A stretch of DNA of 64,000 nt, taken from assembly GCA_023053575.1 (NCBI GenBank), contig JAKZAP010000022.1, forward strand, positions 18,166,489-18,230,488. Reading direction: 5' to 3'. The notes under the pieces were generated by a model, which had not been told where the DNA came from, ran no database searches, and saw nothing but the letters and a program-made list of their open reading frames with translations. Made by a program: the position numbers and the translations under genes. This document shows, in pieces, positions 34,487 through 46,261 of this stretch. Position 1 is the first letter of the stretch, and each line of letters begins with the position of its first letter. The DNA comes from Branchinecta lynchi (lineage: Eukaryota > Arthropoda > Branchiopoda > Anostraca > Branchinectidae).

Positions 34487-35712
34487 GTTAGTTGTGTATT
34501 GGTCGTTTCAGGTACATTAGGAGCTCTTTATCAAGTGACCTGTCAGTTATTGAAAATGGCTTGAATAGTCCCAGGTTGATGCTCTGGACGCTTACCAAAT
34601 AGTATAATATTCAGGAATAATCAAAAGAAATATTAGGAATTGGCTAATTAATATCTTAGTTCTATATTTTCTAGTTCTATATTTTTTTATATCGCCCTTT
34701 GCGGTACAGGGACACTCGATCGGAAAAGATGACAGCCCTGAATGACCTGAAATCGACCAGAAGGAGCAACAGCAGCTGTTGATGAAATGCTCTTCTTAGC
34801 AGTTCGGTGTCCTCTAAGGTTCAGGAAAATTGCAGGAAAACGCTATCTGGATTCCGGGTCACACATTCTGCTTCGTCAAAATAGATATGACTTAAAGGAG
34901 TAAACACACATGCTGAATCCATATCTGAAGTTGGTTTTCTCACATGATTAGCCATTTGGCCTTAATATGTTTCTAAATTTTAACAGTAAAAGTGTTCAAG
35001 GAGTCTGACGAAGACTGGATCTGGTGAAGACAAGTAATTGTCTGGATCGAATTTGAACTTTTGGGTCCCATCGAAACCTTTGGTCTTGTTTATCTTATAA
35101 GACTGCGAGAATGAAAAACTTGCGTGAACTGCTATTTGAAACAGATGTGCAGCTTTTCAGGAAATTAATGAAATGCGTCTGATGTGAAATAACTGCAGTT
35201 ATAGTGCCTTTTATTTACTGTAGTTTAATAGTTCATATTTTTTGAAGATAGTATTAGCCCCACTCATTCAGGGGGAGAAAAGAACACTGGAATTTTGGAA
35301 CAATGATATATAGATATGTCAAATATTGGGTATAGCCTACCCATTGTTTCAAATAGCCTATGGTGAACACAGGCTGGGGGACTCCGGTTGCTTCAACACT
35401 CTCACCCACTGGAAAAACAGTTTTAACTTGTTATTTTCTGAAGGAAATTGAAATCTGTCAATATTTTACTGTGCTAGGTTAGGGTGCCCCAAAATCTACC
35501 AGTTTACCTACCAGTTAAATTAATGTTTATCATATCCAGATGCTGAGGCAAGAGCTAAGGTGCACATACAAAAGTCAAATAATCATACATCAAACCGAGC
35601 ATCTAAGCATATCCAGAGAACAGGTATTTGAGGTAGAGTGGGCTTAAATTCCTAGTTGGCTGTCAAGAGCTCTTATGGTCGGGCCTTCTTGAGAAATTCT
35701 TCTTTTTTTTAG
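34487..35712 (+). other. Intron 1
   Basis: It runs from GTTAGT to TTTTTTTTAG. It contains a partial reverse family B copy (about 34860-35090, ending CGAAACCTTTGGTCTTGTTT), then unassigned AT-rich DNA. Confidence 0.7.
34860..35090 (-). mobile_element. Family B element, partial copy
   Basis: It has TTCAAGGAGTCTGACGAAGA, TAATTGTCTGGATCGAATTT, GGGTCCCATCGAAACCTTTG and GTCTTGTT, the reverse of the family B left end. The rest of the element is missing. Confidence 0.65.
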
Positions 35713-35863
35713 CAAAACTTGACACAGCTTCGAAGCAGACTGAGTCAAAGAGGGGAGGCGATTGACCCTGAACTTGCGCAGTTGGAGAAGGAAGACAACA
35801 CTTTAGTCTTTTCCAGGACAAAAGGGCTTTTCCGTCTCTGCTTCCCCGAACAGAGGCCAAAAG
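35713..35863 (+). CDS. Claudin/PMP22-like four-TM protein, exon 2
   Basis: It encodes residues 43-92 and the first base of codon 93 (acceptor TTTTTTTTAG|CAA, donor AAG|GTAGGC, phase 1). It forms the first extracellular loop: a potential N-glycosylation site N44-L-T, a charged segment (DPELAQLEKED), then GLFRLC with G80, L81 and C85. This matches the W-GLW-C-C signature of the claudin superfamily (F replaces the second W). The pairing cysteine is in exon 3. A MITE begins 34 bp after the donor. Confidence 0.78.
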
Positions 35864-35897
35864 GTAGGCTCAGGAGAGTTAACTTTTGTCTTTTCTT

Positions 35898-36195
35898 AGA
35901 GCGTGTTCCATTCTACTTACCGTAGTTACTACGCATGACGTCACGAATTCTGGCTTTTTGCCGTCAAGGCTGGAACGATTTTTCTATTTTCCAGCAGGAA
36001 TATCATGCCACGCGCGAATCCGACCAACACGTTACAGAGATCCCTAGTTACTACGCTCCCGAGCGTGGTAAGCAAATCGTTACTATTAGTTACTATTTCG
36101 AGAAGGTTGGAACGGTCAGCGTAGTAACTTTTGGTGAGGTTAGAACGAAAACAGTAACTAATAGTTACTATTTGTAGAAGGGTGGAACACGCTCT
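35898..36195. mobile_element. MITE M, copy 1
   Basis: The ends are AGAGCGTGTTCCA, inverted. The body contains several TAGTAACTA/TAGTTACTA palindromic motifs and CAGGCTGGAACG-like facing blocks. A reverse copy lies at 57703-57999. The target duplication is unclear. It lies inside intron 2 just after exon 2. Confidence 0.65.
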
Positions 36196-37144
36196 GGGGC
36201 GACCGGCGCACCAGATTTAAAGTGGCTTATATGTGAATGGTAAGCTAGGATAAAGCACCCAGTTTTGGCTATGAAATCTTACCAGGCCCAATTTCGTAAA
36301 AAGACGTGCAAATAACAATTCAATAGTGGCATCTGGATTGTGGCATGCCAATCATCGGCATGGGCGTCACTAGCCTTTTACCTTGGGGGGGGGGGGGGCG
36401 CATTTTGTGCCGACAAAATGCGCCGTTGCCACGACCAGCATAGAATAGAACCGATGTAAAACAAACTGTAATGTATCAACCGAGATTACTGCTTCATGTA
36501 ATTTCGTATATTAAAGTTCAAATATTCGGCTTTTCATTTTAGCTTTCGCTAAAAAGCGAAGCTTCCAACGACTGTACCCAGAAGGCCAGAAAGAGTTGAA
36601 GTAAGCGCCGCAAGCGAAATTTTTTTTTCCGGAAACATTTTTCTATACCTACCAACCATACAAGTTCTAGCTTTTAACGTGTTTCAAACCCCCAAGAATC
36701 TAAATCCTAAAACGCCAGCTAAATGAAACACCGATACTACAGAGAATACTACAAAATGCTGTAATGCATCAGTTGAGGTTATTCCTTTTATGTAATTTCG
36801 TCTATTAAAGTTCTAGCTTTTAACTAGTTTCGATCCCCCAAGAAATGTCAAGCCTAAAACGCCAACTAAATGAAACACTGATCTTCCAGATAGATAATAC
36901 TACAAAATGCGCCGCAGGTGAAATTTTGTGTAAAACTAATCTTGATGTTGATATTGTTCCTTTAACGTAAATTCGTATATTTAAATTAACACATTCGCCT
37001 TTTCGTTTCAACTTTAGCTAAAAAGCGAAGCTTCCAACGATTATACCCAGAATAAATAATAAATAATAAAAAAAATTAATCTGTTTTTTTTTTCGTAGAA
37101 ATTTGCGCCCGACAAATGTATGCAGTATTTTATTGGTTACGTGT

Positions 37145-38077
37145 AACAAGACCAAAGGTGTCGATGGGATAACAAAAAATTTAATATTTGATCCAGACAA
37201 TTGGGTCTTGTCTTCGCCAGAATCCTTGAACATATTTGCTATTGAAATTTGGAAACAGATTAATTAGCAAATAGCTAGTCATCAGAGACAACCAAGTTCA
37301 GATATACCTGTATAAGCCATATCTGTTATGACGATAATGATCGATACTTCCTGCTTTACTTCTTCCAAATTTCCGGTTTTGGCTGAATTCCGAGCGAACA
37401 TTTTGTCCAGCAAACAAAAAAGTTCAGAAACGAATTTAGTGATTCTCCTTATACCTATAAAGAACTTCTAATCAATTTAAAATAAAACTTAAACTTATAA
37501 AACAAATTTTCCGGTTTCAGCCTGATTCCGGACGTACTACATGTACGGGTAAAAAATTATTATCATATAGGGATTCAGCATTTCTTCTTACCCCTAACCG
37601 TGTCATCTAATCAACTTAAAATAAAAATTTTGCTTTTAACACAATTTCCGGTTTTGTCCGGATTCCGGGCGAACTAGTTGTCCCGGTAGAAAATGAATCT
37701 CACAGAAGTGTCTTCTTATCCATAAATCGAACATCTAATCAACTTTAAATAAAACTTTTGCTTTCAACAAACTTTCCAGTCGACGAGAAAATGGTTTTCA
37801 TCGTCGTGTTCAGCTTTTTACCCCATAATCGACTATCACATTAGCTGTTTATAAATGTTTGTTTGCCCCTCAATTTGAACCCTCTCCCCTACCCCTAATA
37901 TAGGGCTACAGAGCCCATCTACGAACTCCCCTTACCCTTGACCGAAAGAACCCTGGCACCAAGTTTCATCAAAATAGCTCATTCCCTTCGAGGTGCTCAC
38001 AGACGCATGGACGGACAGACGGACAACTCTTGCGATGTTGTAGGTATCCCTCCACTTACGTTTTGGGATCCCAAAAA
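37145..38077 (+). mobile_element. Family B element nested in element C
   Basis: The left end is AACAAGACCAAAGGTGTCGA; the right end has CAAGTTTCATCAAAATAGCT, ACGGACAGACGGACAA and TTTTGGGATCCCAAAA. Between them are four diverged ~137-bp units (GGTTTTGTCCGGATTCCGGG). Confidence 0.65.
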
Positions 38078-38084
38078 GAACCCG

Positions 38085-38660
38085 GGGTGCCAAAAGAACA
38101 CCGACGCCCGATAAAGCATTTAGAATGCGATTTCTTGTGTGTTTTATCTGATTTTCGTACGTATAAAAGAACCCGATGGGACGACGAGAACACCGAAGGC
38201 AGGAAAAAACAAGTTTGCAGAATTTGATTTCTTACATGTAAAAAGAACCCGATGCGCCGACGACAATACCGAGGCCCAACAAAAGCATGCCAAGTTAGAT
38301 TTTTTCTGTGTTTTGGCGGACAACTTTTGCAGGATTTTATTTCTTGCGTTTAAAAAAACCCGAGGTGACGGCGATGTCGGGAGTCGACGAAGCCCGACAA
38401 AATCATACAAGTTTGATTTCGTCTGTATTCCTTATGCACAAAAAGAACCCGATATGCCCTAGAGAATACCGAGGCACGAAAAAACCATGCAGAATTCTAT
38501 TTCTTCTTTTCGTTGCCAGACAAATATAATAGTTTGATTTCTTCTGTATTCCTTATGCACAAAAATAACCCGATATGCCGTAGAGAATACCGAGGCCCGA
38601 AAAAAACCATACAAAATTCTATTTCTTCTGTGTTTCTCTTCGCCCGATAAAAGTACTTTC
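38085..38660. repeat. Tandem ~105-bp units inside element C
   Basis: AAGAACCCGATG(T/C)GCC, AATACCGAGGCCCGA and ATTTCTTCTGTGTTT recur about five times with drift. The same units are at 44230-44600 in a second copy. Confidence 0.65.
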
Positions 38661-38919
38661 TCAAGACCTTTTTTTTGGGGGGGGGATTCTACCCCACCCC
38701 CCCCCCCCACCCCATAGTGACGCCCCTGGTCATCGGTGACGTTTTACCTACGATACCGTACTGTTTGAGGTATTGTGGCACCCCTGTTTGCTCGTCACAG
38801 GTGAGCGGGGCATTTTAGGTTCATAAATCCAGGATTCGATAGCTATGCAGAATCCCGAATAGTCTATCAGTCCAGACTTATTCGGTATAGCGTTCGACAT
38901 TCGGTAATTTATTCGGTAT

Positions 38920-39035
38920 GACTGCCAGGATAAATATTCCTTCAGTCCATGCTGACTGTGAATCATGTTTGACAATGCAAAACGGATACGTCAGCTGAAT
39001 TATATTTCGGCCCTTGTTGGCAAGGCTCAAACCAA
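38920..39035 (-). mobile_element. Penelope-like 3' end fragment, reverse
   Basis: The reverse strand reads CCTTGCCAACAAGGGCCGAA, then ATATAATTCAGCTGACGTAT, then CCGTTTTGCATTGTCAAACA, co-linear with 59140-59220 and with the 41-bp insert at 30434. Confidence 0.5.
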
Positions 39036-39261
39036 CAACCTTTTTCATAATGTTAATTTTCCAGTTTGACAAACTTTTTACTTGACAAAATTGTTTGGGA
39101 CCGAATAGAATTATTATTAAGAATTATTCGGTATGATGATAGGATTCGGGGAGTTAGGTAGTTATTTGGTAGAGATTCGGTAGTTATCACAAATCCCAAC
39201 CGTCGGTCCAGTTTTGACAAACTAGGCGTAAGGATTCTCTTGGTGAAAGTAAGGGTTAGGC

Positions 39262-39913
39262 TCCTAGATAGATTAGATAGATTAGTGTATTTCAAAGGCC
39301 CACGGGCCATATACACAAACAAACAAAAACAAAAATATAACTTAAACAATCAGACTCCTTCTTAACTCTAAAGATTTATCTATGTACACGGTCACTCGAG
39401 TAATAACGGTAGGGTTACTATTGCTCAAATTTCAGGAAGTGATAAAGTCACACCCTCCAGATAAATTTCCCTTAAATCAGAAAGTTTCGGGCATTTACGG
39501 AGAAAATGGTCCAAATTTTCTTCCTCCTTCTCGCAAAGTGGGCAAGCATACCTCCCATCAGGAACCACACTACCTCTGTCAAAAACCTTCTGCCTGCTCT
39601 GAATTGGAAGGCAGTTTGCCCTTAACTGGATCCAACGCCATAAAACTTTCCCGGGTAGATTGAACTTAAAATACACTTCCTCTCCAAAACAAACTTTTAC
39701 CACTTGATAATGACTCAATGTTATAGAACTATTAACAATACTCTGCCAACACTGGATTTCCTGACCTTCTAAAACCACTCTAATCTGACGTTCCAGATCT
39801 TTTGGAAAATCAACACAACCAAGACCTTCATTCCATATATATGGCACTCCTACTCGTTCCAGTAACCGCTTTACCTGGAATGGCCAAGAATGTTTCAAAC
39901 CATTATTCAGCAT
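39262..39913 (-). pseudogene. LINE C-terminal fragment and 3' end
   Basis: The reverse strand encodes about 160 residues, including a W-rich region (WQSIVNSSITLSHYQVV), LRANCLPIQSRQKV and the zinc motif CPLC...DHFLRKC. It is followed by a UTR, a GGCC...GGCC stem-loop, and an ATCTA tandem tail at 39262-39290. It resembles the C-terminus of the LINE at 46914-48560. It is 5' truncated and lies in intron 2. Confidence 0.7.
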
Positions 39914-40775
39914 CTCATCATAAGCCTAGTATCGTGTGTATACTACTAACCCGAAGCTTGTACAATATCCCTTTGGAATTTTGGCGAGTGAGCATTCGTT
40001 CATTCTGAAAGATTTTTAAAATCAGGTTTTGTAAATCCCATACGGAAGAAATATTATGCACGTGTTGCAGATATAAAGTAAATTAATTATTTATGAAGGC
40101 CAGCTCACTTCCTCATTACTTGATATCCCCCTAAAACTAAAACTTATTTTCCGAACCTTTTTTCATGCTCGCTTTCACTTTTTGTTATGTTTGAGTTCTT
40201 TTGATCGGCTAAGTAGCTACCGTGACCAAGCCATTATACTTTAAACAAACCACTCTAGGCACAGCCATTATATAGATCCGGTTTGCTGGCCGGTGTGTAA
40301 CGGGATGGTTATGGTTAGATTAGAATGAATAAGGCAGCAGTTCGGAACAGACTGCTGCTTCCTGGCGGAACGGACTGAGTTTCGGATGCGCCTTTTACAG
40401 TTCTATCAAGAACAAATAACTCCTAACAAATACCTCCACAATTAGCTATATCGCTGTGAAGCCGGCTTGAGAAAAAGTAGAAGTCAAAGCTGATTGGTTC
40501 TCCGGACGCGGTCAAGAGCGGTTACGCCTCCTGCTTTTCCTTTCTCTGTGATGAGCAACGGCGAAGACGGAAGTAGAGTAGACGGGTAAAAAGCTACAGT
40601 AAATACATCTAGGTCCGCTCAGTTTTGTCGGGATATTTCATAGTCGCTGCACCAGCCAAAGACAGACGTTTCATCTGATTATTTGTTATTGGTTATATTG
40701 AGACTGAAATTTCTTTATCCTTTTTTACTGCACTTATGCCCGTGGGCAGTACTTCATAAATTCATTCATTCAAAT
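39914..40775 (+). other. Mostly unassigned; LINE-like 3' end at right
   Basis: Nothing is recognised until about 40680. There a GCCC/GGGC stem-loop, AGTACTTCATAAATTC and a CATT tail (40728-40775) mark a plus-strand LINE 3' end. Its coding part is not recognisable. Confidence 0.4.
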
Positions 40776-41269
40776 GTCGGGTCTTACGTTCCGCCTCCAT
40801 AATCTCTTACGTCACGTTGAGTCTTTTACACCTGCATTATCATCAATTTTGCGATTAATGATACACAAAACAGATGCCAATCCGCGTATTTCAGCAACTA
40901 AAATCTAACTAGGTCTGCCTTTTTTGGAAAGAAATTAGAGTAATCCTGGGGAAACTTGGAATTAAGTCGTAGGAGTTCAACCTAATTAAAGATGAATGTC
41001 GCAAAACCTCTTTTGATCTAAAACCAGTCTGAAATCTTGCTGAAATCCGGATTTCAAACTGCTGACTCTCCCCAGATCATAAGTGGTCCCATACCCAAAG
41101 GATGCAGTGTGCTCATGCGCTGCCGTGACAAAATATGCTCATTTCAGAGTAGTTGACTTGTTTTCCGCTGATGGCCAGTTGTGCCTACGATGTTTTGAGC
41201 TAATTGCGACCAGGATGTTATCGTGTCGTTGTTGTTTTTTCCTCATAAAACCAAGATTTCTCTTGGAAG
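40776..41269. other. Unassigned intronic sequence
   Basis: No gene or repeat recognised. Confidence 0.4.
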
Positions 41270-41690
41270 AAGACCAAAGGTTTCGATGAGATCCCAGGAA
41301 TCTAACATTTGTTTCAGACAATTGGGTCCTGTCTTTGCCATTCAGCCTCCGTCAGATTCCTTGAATATTTTTACTGTTAAAATAAAGTTAAAAATGAATT
41401 CAGCACGTCTCCTTGCTCCGACACCGAATCTCTAATCGATTTCAGAAACAACTTTGAGCTTCAACCAAATTTCCAGTTTTAGCCGAATTCGTGATGAACC
41501 ATTTGCCCAGCAAGAAAACTAAGTTCACATATGGATTCACCCCCTCGATGAATATCTTATTAGCTTATAAAACATACATGTTTTTACCTTAAATTCGAAA
41601 CCCCTCTTCTTCCTCTAAAGATAGGACTGAAGGACCCAATTACGAGCTTGACCTGTACTTTACCAGTGAATCCTCATTGAACAACATCCT
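41270..41690 (+). mobile_element. Family B element, partial copy
   Basis: The left end AGACCAAAGGTTTCGATGAG and CAGACAATTGGGTCCTGTCT are present, followed by one or two decayed units. The (GACGGACA)n right end is missing. Confidence 0.6.
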
Positions 41691-42260
41691 CGCCTGAAGA
41701 ACATATTTCCTCGTTTTTGCTATGTTCAGAATATGAAGTTATCGGAGCGAGCGCTGGTGAACGGCTGGACGAGTTTAAGTAGGGACGTTCTCTGTCGCCA
41801 CTGTTTGCTGCTATTCGACTGTGTGTAATTTTTTCCAAGTCTTGGCGCTCCTCTCTACTTTTGTCTAACATTCTCAAGAATACGTGATTTTTCCATCTTC
41901 TTTTTCTTTTTTTTACGATTACCAAGATATCCCATACACAGATATCCTATGCTTTTTGGACACCACGCTAGTTTTTTACATTTTTTTTCACTTACTACGT
42001 TACTACTTGTTAATCAAGTCAGAAATAGCAAGCTAGGGGTCACTTATGTTATGCGTTTTCATCATTTTGGTATTTCTTGGGCAAGGCCGTAGTCAAAGTA
42101 AGTATTTAGAGCATCTGAAGAACTCAAATCTCTCTAATCTGAACAAATCTTTTAAGAAGCTTTGGATTGACACAGACTATGTTATAGCTTTTTTACTTTT
42201 TATGCGTACACGTTCTAAAGTAATCAATCAATCGTTTATTTACACCAAATAATCCACTGG
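41691..42260. other. Mostly unassigned; reverse LINE tail at right
   Basis: At 42218-42260 the reverse strand ends GTAAATAAACGATTGATTGA, a LINE-type 3' tail. The rest holds no recognised feature. Confidence 0.4.
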
Positions 42261-42542
42261 GATAGCTTAGAACGAAGACAGTATTATTATACACTAGACG
42301 ACACAAGAAACAGTTAAATTAATTATATACAATTGATTTGTCAAATTAGTTAAAATAAACTGTCCTAAATATACGATTATACACTGAAATATGGTTATAA
42401 GCTTTTCATGGTATGGTCTATAGGCTTATCGGTTATTTATTCATGTTTTTAACATTTGCTTTGCTCTTGGATTGTTCTGATAATAGCCGTGTACTTCCAA
42501 ATCACGCCACTGTAAGATACTTCTCCGATCCTACCGACTCCT

Positions 42543-43483
42543 TTTTGTGATCCCAAAACGTAAGTGGAGGGATACCTATGACATAACAAAAGTTGTCCGT
42601 CTGTCTGTCTCTAAGCACGATAACTCTCGAAGGGATTGAGATATTTTGATGAAACTTGGTGTGGGGTCAAGAGTAAGATCGAATTCGTAGATGGGCTTTA
42701 TAGCCCTATGTTTAGGGGTGGGAGAGGGGGTTTAAAGTAAGGGGCAAGCAAAATATTTTTAAAAATCTAATGGAACAGTCTATTATGGGGTAAGAAGATA
42801 TGCTGAACATGATGATGAAAATCATTTTCTTGTCGGACAAGTAGTTCGCCCGTAATCCGGCCAAAACCGGAAAGTTTGTTAAAAGTAAAAGTTTTATTTG
42901 AAGTTGATTGTATGTTCGATCTAAGAGTAAGAAAACATGCTGAACACAATGGTGAAAACCATTTTCTCGCTGGGAAAGTAGTTCGGCCGGAATCCGGCCA
43001 AAACTGGAAGATTGTTAAAAGTATTTGTAGTTGATTAGATATACGATTTAGGGGTAAGAAGAGATGTTGAATCCGTGTATGACAATCATTTTTTACCCGG
43101 ACATATAGTTCGCCCGGAATACGGCTTGAACCGGAAAATTTTGTTATAAGTTATAGATGTTCGATATCGGAGAAAGAAGATGCGCTGACTTCGTTTTTTG
43201 GCTTTGTTTTCTTTGGCGGACAGGTAGTTCAAGAATTCGGCTGAAACCGGGAAATTGGCAGAAGTAAGGCAGGAAGTTTTATTCAAAACAGATATGACTT
43301 ATAGGGGTATTAAACACAAATATGCTGAATCCCTATCTGAACTTGGTTTTCTCAGATGATTAGCTTTTTGGCCTTAATCTGTTTCTGAATTTAATAGTAC
43401 AAATGTTCAGACAGTCTGGAAAGAGAAGACCCAATTGTCTGGATCAAAATTTTTTGATCCCATCGAAACCTTTGGTCTTGTTG
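42543..43483 (-). mobile_element. Family B element, copy in intron 2
   Basis: It starts TTTTGTGATCCCAAAACGTA with AGTGGAGGGATACC and ends CCCATCGAAACCTTTGGTCT with TGTT. Four ~137-bp units with CGGAATCCGGCCAAAACTGG lie between. Confidence 0.65.
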
Positions 43484-43553
43484 GAACTGTTGACTTGAAT
43501 GTGGGGGGTTCAGACAGCGCCAACGCCGTAATACTCTTTAGTGTTGCTTCATC

Positions 43554-45133
43554 GGCAATGTCTAGGGAACCGTGAGCCGCACTTTGTGCCGTTCAGACTA
43601 CGGTACCGGTAGGTAGTTTTCACGGAAATCAAACCGTTCCGGTAGAAAATGGAAATAGCAGAAAACGGAAATGGCGTTGCCCCCTTCTCGGCAACGGTGT
43701 ACATTTCCACCAGCATAGAACAGAACCGATGTAAATTTTACTGTAATGCATCAGTTCAGGTTATTCCTTAAATGTAATTTCTTTATATTAAAGTTCACAT
43801 ATTCGGCTTTTCATTTCAGCTTTCGCTAAAAAGCGAAGCTTCCAACGACTGTACCCAGAACAAGTTAAAGCAAGCGCCGGAGGCGAAATGTTTAATACTG
43901 CCTTTTTTCTGGAAACAATTTTCAAACCCCCAAGTATGTCAGTCATAAAACACCAACTAAATGAAACACCGATCTTCCAACTAGAGTATACTACTGCCGC
44001 AGGCGAGATTTTCTGTAAAACTAATTTTAATGTCTCAGTTGATATTGTTCCTTTAATATAAATTTGTATATTTAAATTCACACATTCGCTTTTTTGTCTC
44101 AACTTTAGCTAAAAAGCGAAGCTTCCAATGATAATACGCAGAATAAATTGAACTAAGCGCCATGTGGGAAAATGATTTTTTTTTTAACCTGTGTTCTTTC
44201 CGTAAAAAATTTGCGCCCGACAAATGTTTGCAGAATTTGATTTCTTACATATTAAAAGAACCCGATGTGCCGAAAGAATACCGAACGCCTGGCAAAAGTA
44301 TTCAGAATCGGATTTCTTCTGTGTTTTGTCCGACAAGACTGTACAGGTCTTTATTTCTTACATGTAAATAGAAGCCGGTGTGCTGACGAAACTTAACTTT
44401 CGGGATGCGCCCGATAAACGTTTACAGAATTTGATTTCTTGTTAGTAAAAGGAACCTGATGTGCCCGACGAAAATACCGACGCAAGAAAAAAACCATACC
44501 GTACAGCATTTGATTTCTTCTGTGTTTTGCGCTACTGGACTGTACAGAAGTTGATTTCTGTCTGACGTGTAAAAATAACCGGTTGTACCGACGAGACTTG
44601 AACTTCTCGTGTACGACAAAGTTTGCGACAAAAGTTTTGCCAACCCCCCCCCCCCCCCCATAGTTACACTCCTACCGGTAAGTGGTACCGGAAACTATAT
44701 AATTGGAGCTTGTGTTCCGGTAGTGTCTACCTGGAATATAGAACTCACGGAATAGTTTGGATGAGACCTAGGATGCCGTGATTTTCACTGACTTAGAGAA
44801 AATACTATGGGAAAAAATCCACTACCGGAACCCATATATTGAAAGCTAAGTTACCGGTAAAGTAACAACTATTTGGTTGATGGCCAACTCCCGGACGCAG
44901 GTGAGTTTGGGCTGGGGTTCCCGTAGTGCCAAAAGTTATACTTATGAACTCACGGGCACAAAAATGTCCGTCAGCTATTTCCGTTTGCTACCGGAACGGA
45001 AGCCAGCACATTCAAGTTTTCGTTAGTCAGTGACGTCAGATCCCGGACTCGTATGGTTTGGTTTCCGTGAGAACTACCGGTACCATAGCCCGTGCGACAT
45101 AGAGTTACGGCTCCCGGCTCCCTAGACATTGCC
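43554..45133. mobile_element. Foldback element D next to exon 3
   Basis: The inverted ends are GGCAATGTCTAGGGA(A/G)CCG. The arms continue to pair through CGGTACCGGTAGGTAGTTTT and ACGGAAA. A second hAT-like element C copy is nested inside. The right end lies 38 bp before exon 3, so the acceptor's branch-point region may be partly element-derived. Confidence 0.65.
43670..44672. mobile_element. hAT-like element C, copy 2 (nested in D)
   Basis: It shares GCATAGAACAGAACCGATGT, AAAAGCGAAGCTTCCAACGA, the ~105-bp GAACCCGATGTGCC units and a right-hand C-run followed by ATAGTTACACTCCT with copy 1. The left terminus is decayed and its position approximate. Confidence 0.6.
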
Positions 45134-45171
45134 TGCTATATCTGTTTATTGTCAAAACCACTCTTTTATAG

Positions 45172-45279
45172 ATGCCGATTTGTATCGATCTCCTGTTGAA
45201 ACGTATTGCAAGAACATCGACTACTACCTCTCAGGAGAAAACACGAACAACTTCTCTGAAAATACCATGTCGTGGCTTC
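45172..45279 (+). CDS. Claudin/PMP22-like four-TM protein, exon 3
   Basis: It encodes residues 93-128 plus the first base of codon 129 (acceptor CTTTTATAG, donor C|GTAAGT, phase 1 in and out). It reads DADLYRSPVETYCKNIDYYL and ends NTMSWL. C105 is the likely disulfide partner of C85. N119-F-S121 is a possible glycosylation site. The exon begins with ATG by chance, but phase shows that codon 93 is split across the junction. Confidence 0.78.
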
Positions 45280-45574
45280 GTAAGTAACCCTTCGTTTTGT
45301 TTCCCAATCTACGGATAAGGGATCGCTAACTCGCCGACTTCATGTACACCTAGGCTGGGAGGTGAAAAACTATGAAAAATTCTTCGACTGTGTTGTACAA
45401 AAGAGTTGCATGTATTGATATGTAGTTGTATGTAATAGTTTGATTTAACATGCCTCCAACTGGGTTAATCTTAAAGGACCGGCCGCAATATGTACTCTTC
45501 GACTTGCAGTATTTTCAAATGTTTGAATACTTTACAACTTTCAAAAAATAACCTACGGTTTTTCAGTGTTCAGG
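45280..45574 (+). other. Start of intron 3
   Basis: Donor GTAAGTAACC, then unassigned AT-rich sequence. Confidence 0.6.
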
Positions 45575-45579
45575 CAGTG

Positions 45580-45845
45580 TTTCGCCTTTTCCGAGAACCG
45601 TTGACTTGTAGCGAAAACAGGGAAACAATTTGCATAATCTTTTTTTCTGATGGAGAAACTTCTCGCAGACAACCGTCGACAGCTTGATACACATCGAAGG
45701 TAGCAAAACAAGGCAAGCGAAAAAATCAGCGTGGATTTTGTTAGAGGGGTTACAGTGCACCGTACGAAATTGGGGTCTTCGGGTTTAGAGATATATGGAG
45801 TGATAATGGAAGCAGGTTGCGTTAGTATTATAGGTAAGACAGGCG
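45580..45845 (+). repeat. Repeat K, copy 2 (long form)
   Basis: It shares CCGTTGACTTGTAGCGAAAA and GGGTTTAGAGATATATGGAG with 33223-33350. About 150 bp, from TTTGCATAATC to GTACGAAATTGG, are present here but not there. Confidence 0.6.
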
Positions 45846-45974
45846 CATACTACTTTTTCGTACAACTCCATACGACTAATTCTAAAAATATTTTCATAGG
45901 GATAGCCTTAATACCATATGACCGAAAATTAGGCAAAGCGGTATTTGCCCCACTCCCGACTGGAATGTATGCCG

Positions 45975-46175
45975 CTAATAGCTTGAAACGATAAAGCCCC
46001 TTTCCAAACCCCGGGAACAATTTTCCTGCTTCAAACTCTTTCCAAAAATGCAGTAAATCTTCATTACCTTTTCCTCACATCGAACAGGAGAAACAGTCGA
46101 CCTCACTCTCCCCCAGTACCTCCTCCGATATCCAAGGGGTACTAAATCGCTTGTTACTGATATAATCCAACCCAC
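45975..46175 (-). pseudogene. LINE scrap (C-terminal)
   Basis: The reverse strand reads LGYRRRYWGRVRSTVSPVRC, similar to LGMRRRYLGKVRVLSGPYFC in the LINE at 46914-48560. It is a short decayed relative of the same family. Confidence 0.5.
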
Positions 46176-46261
46176 TTTAACTCCTCCATATAGCTTCGTC
46201 TTACAATGAACTCCCTCCTCCCTCGTTTATCAGTGCATACGGAGAGAGAAGGGGACGAGGA

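Larger units (their letters stand above)
36359..38728. mobile_element. hAT-like non-autonomous element C, copy 1
   Basis: The terminal repeats are CA(T/G)GGGCGTCACTA, followed inward by G-runs on the left and C-runs on the right. The flanking 8-bp duplication is ATCATCGG/GTCATCGG (36351-36358, 38729-38736; 7 of 8 match). The body has GCGAAGCTTCCAACGA repeats (36557, 37024) and, towards the right, ~105-bp units with AAGAACCCGATGTGCC and ATTTCTTCTGTGTTT. A family B copy (37145-38077) is nested inside. Confidence 0.75.
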
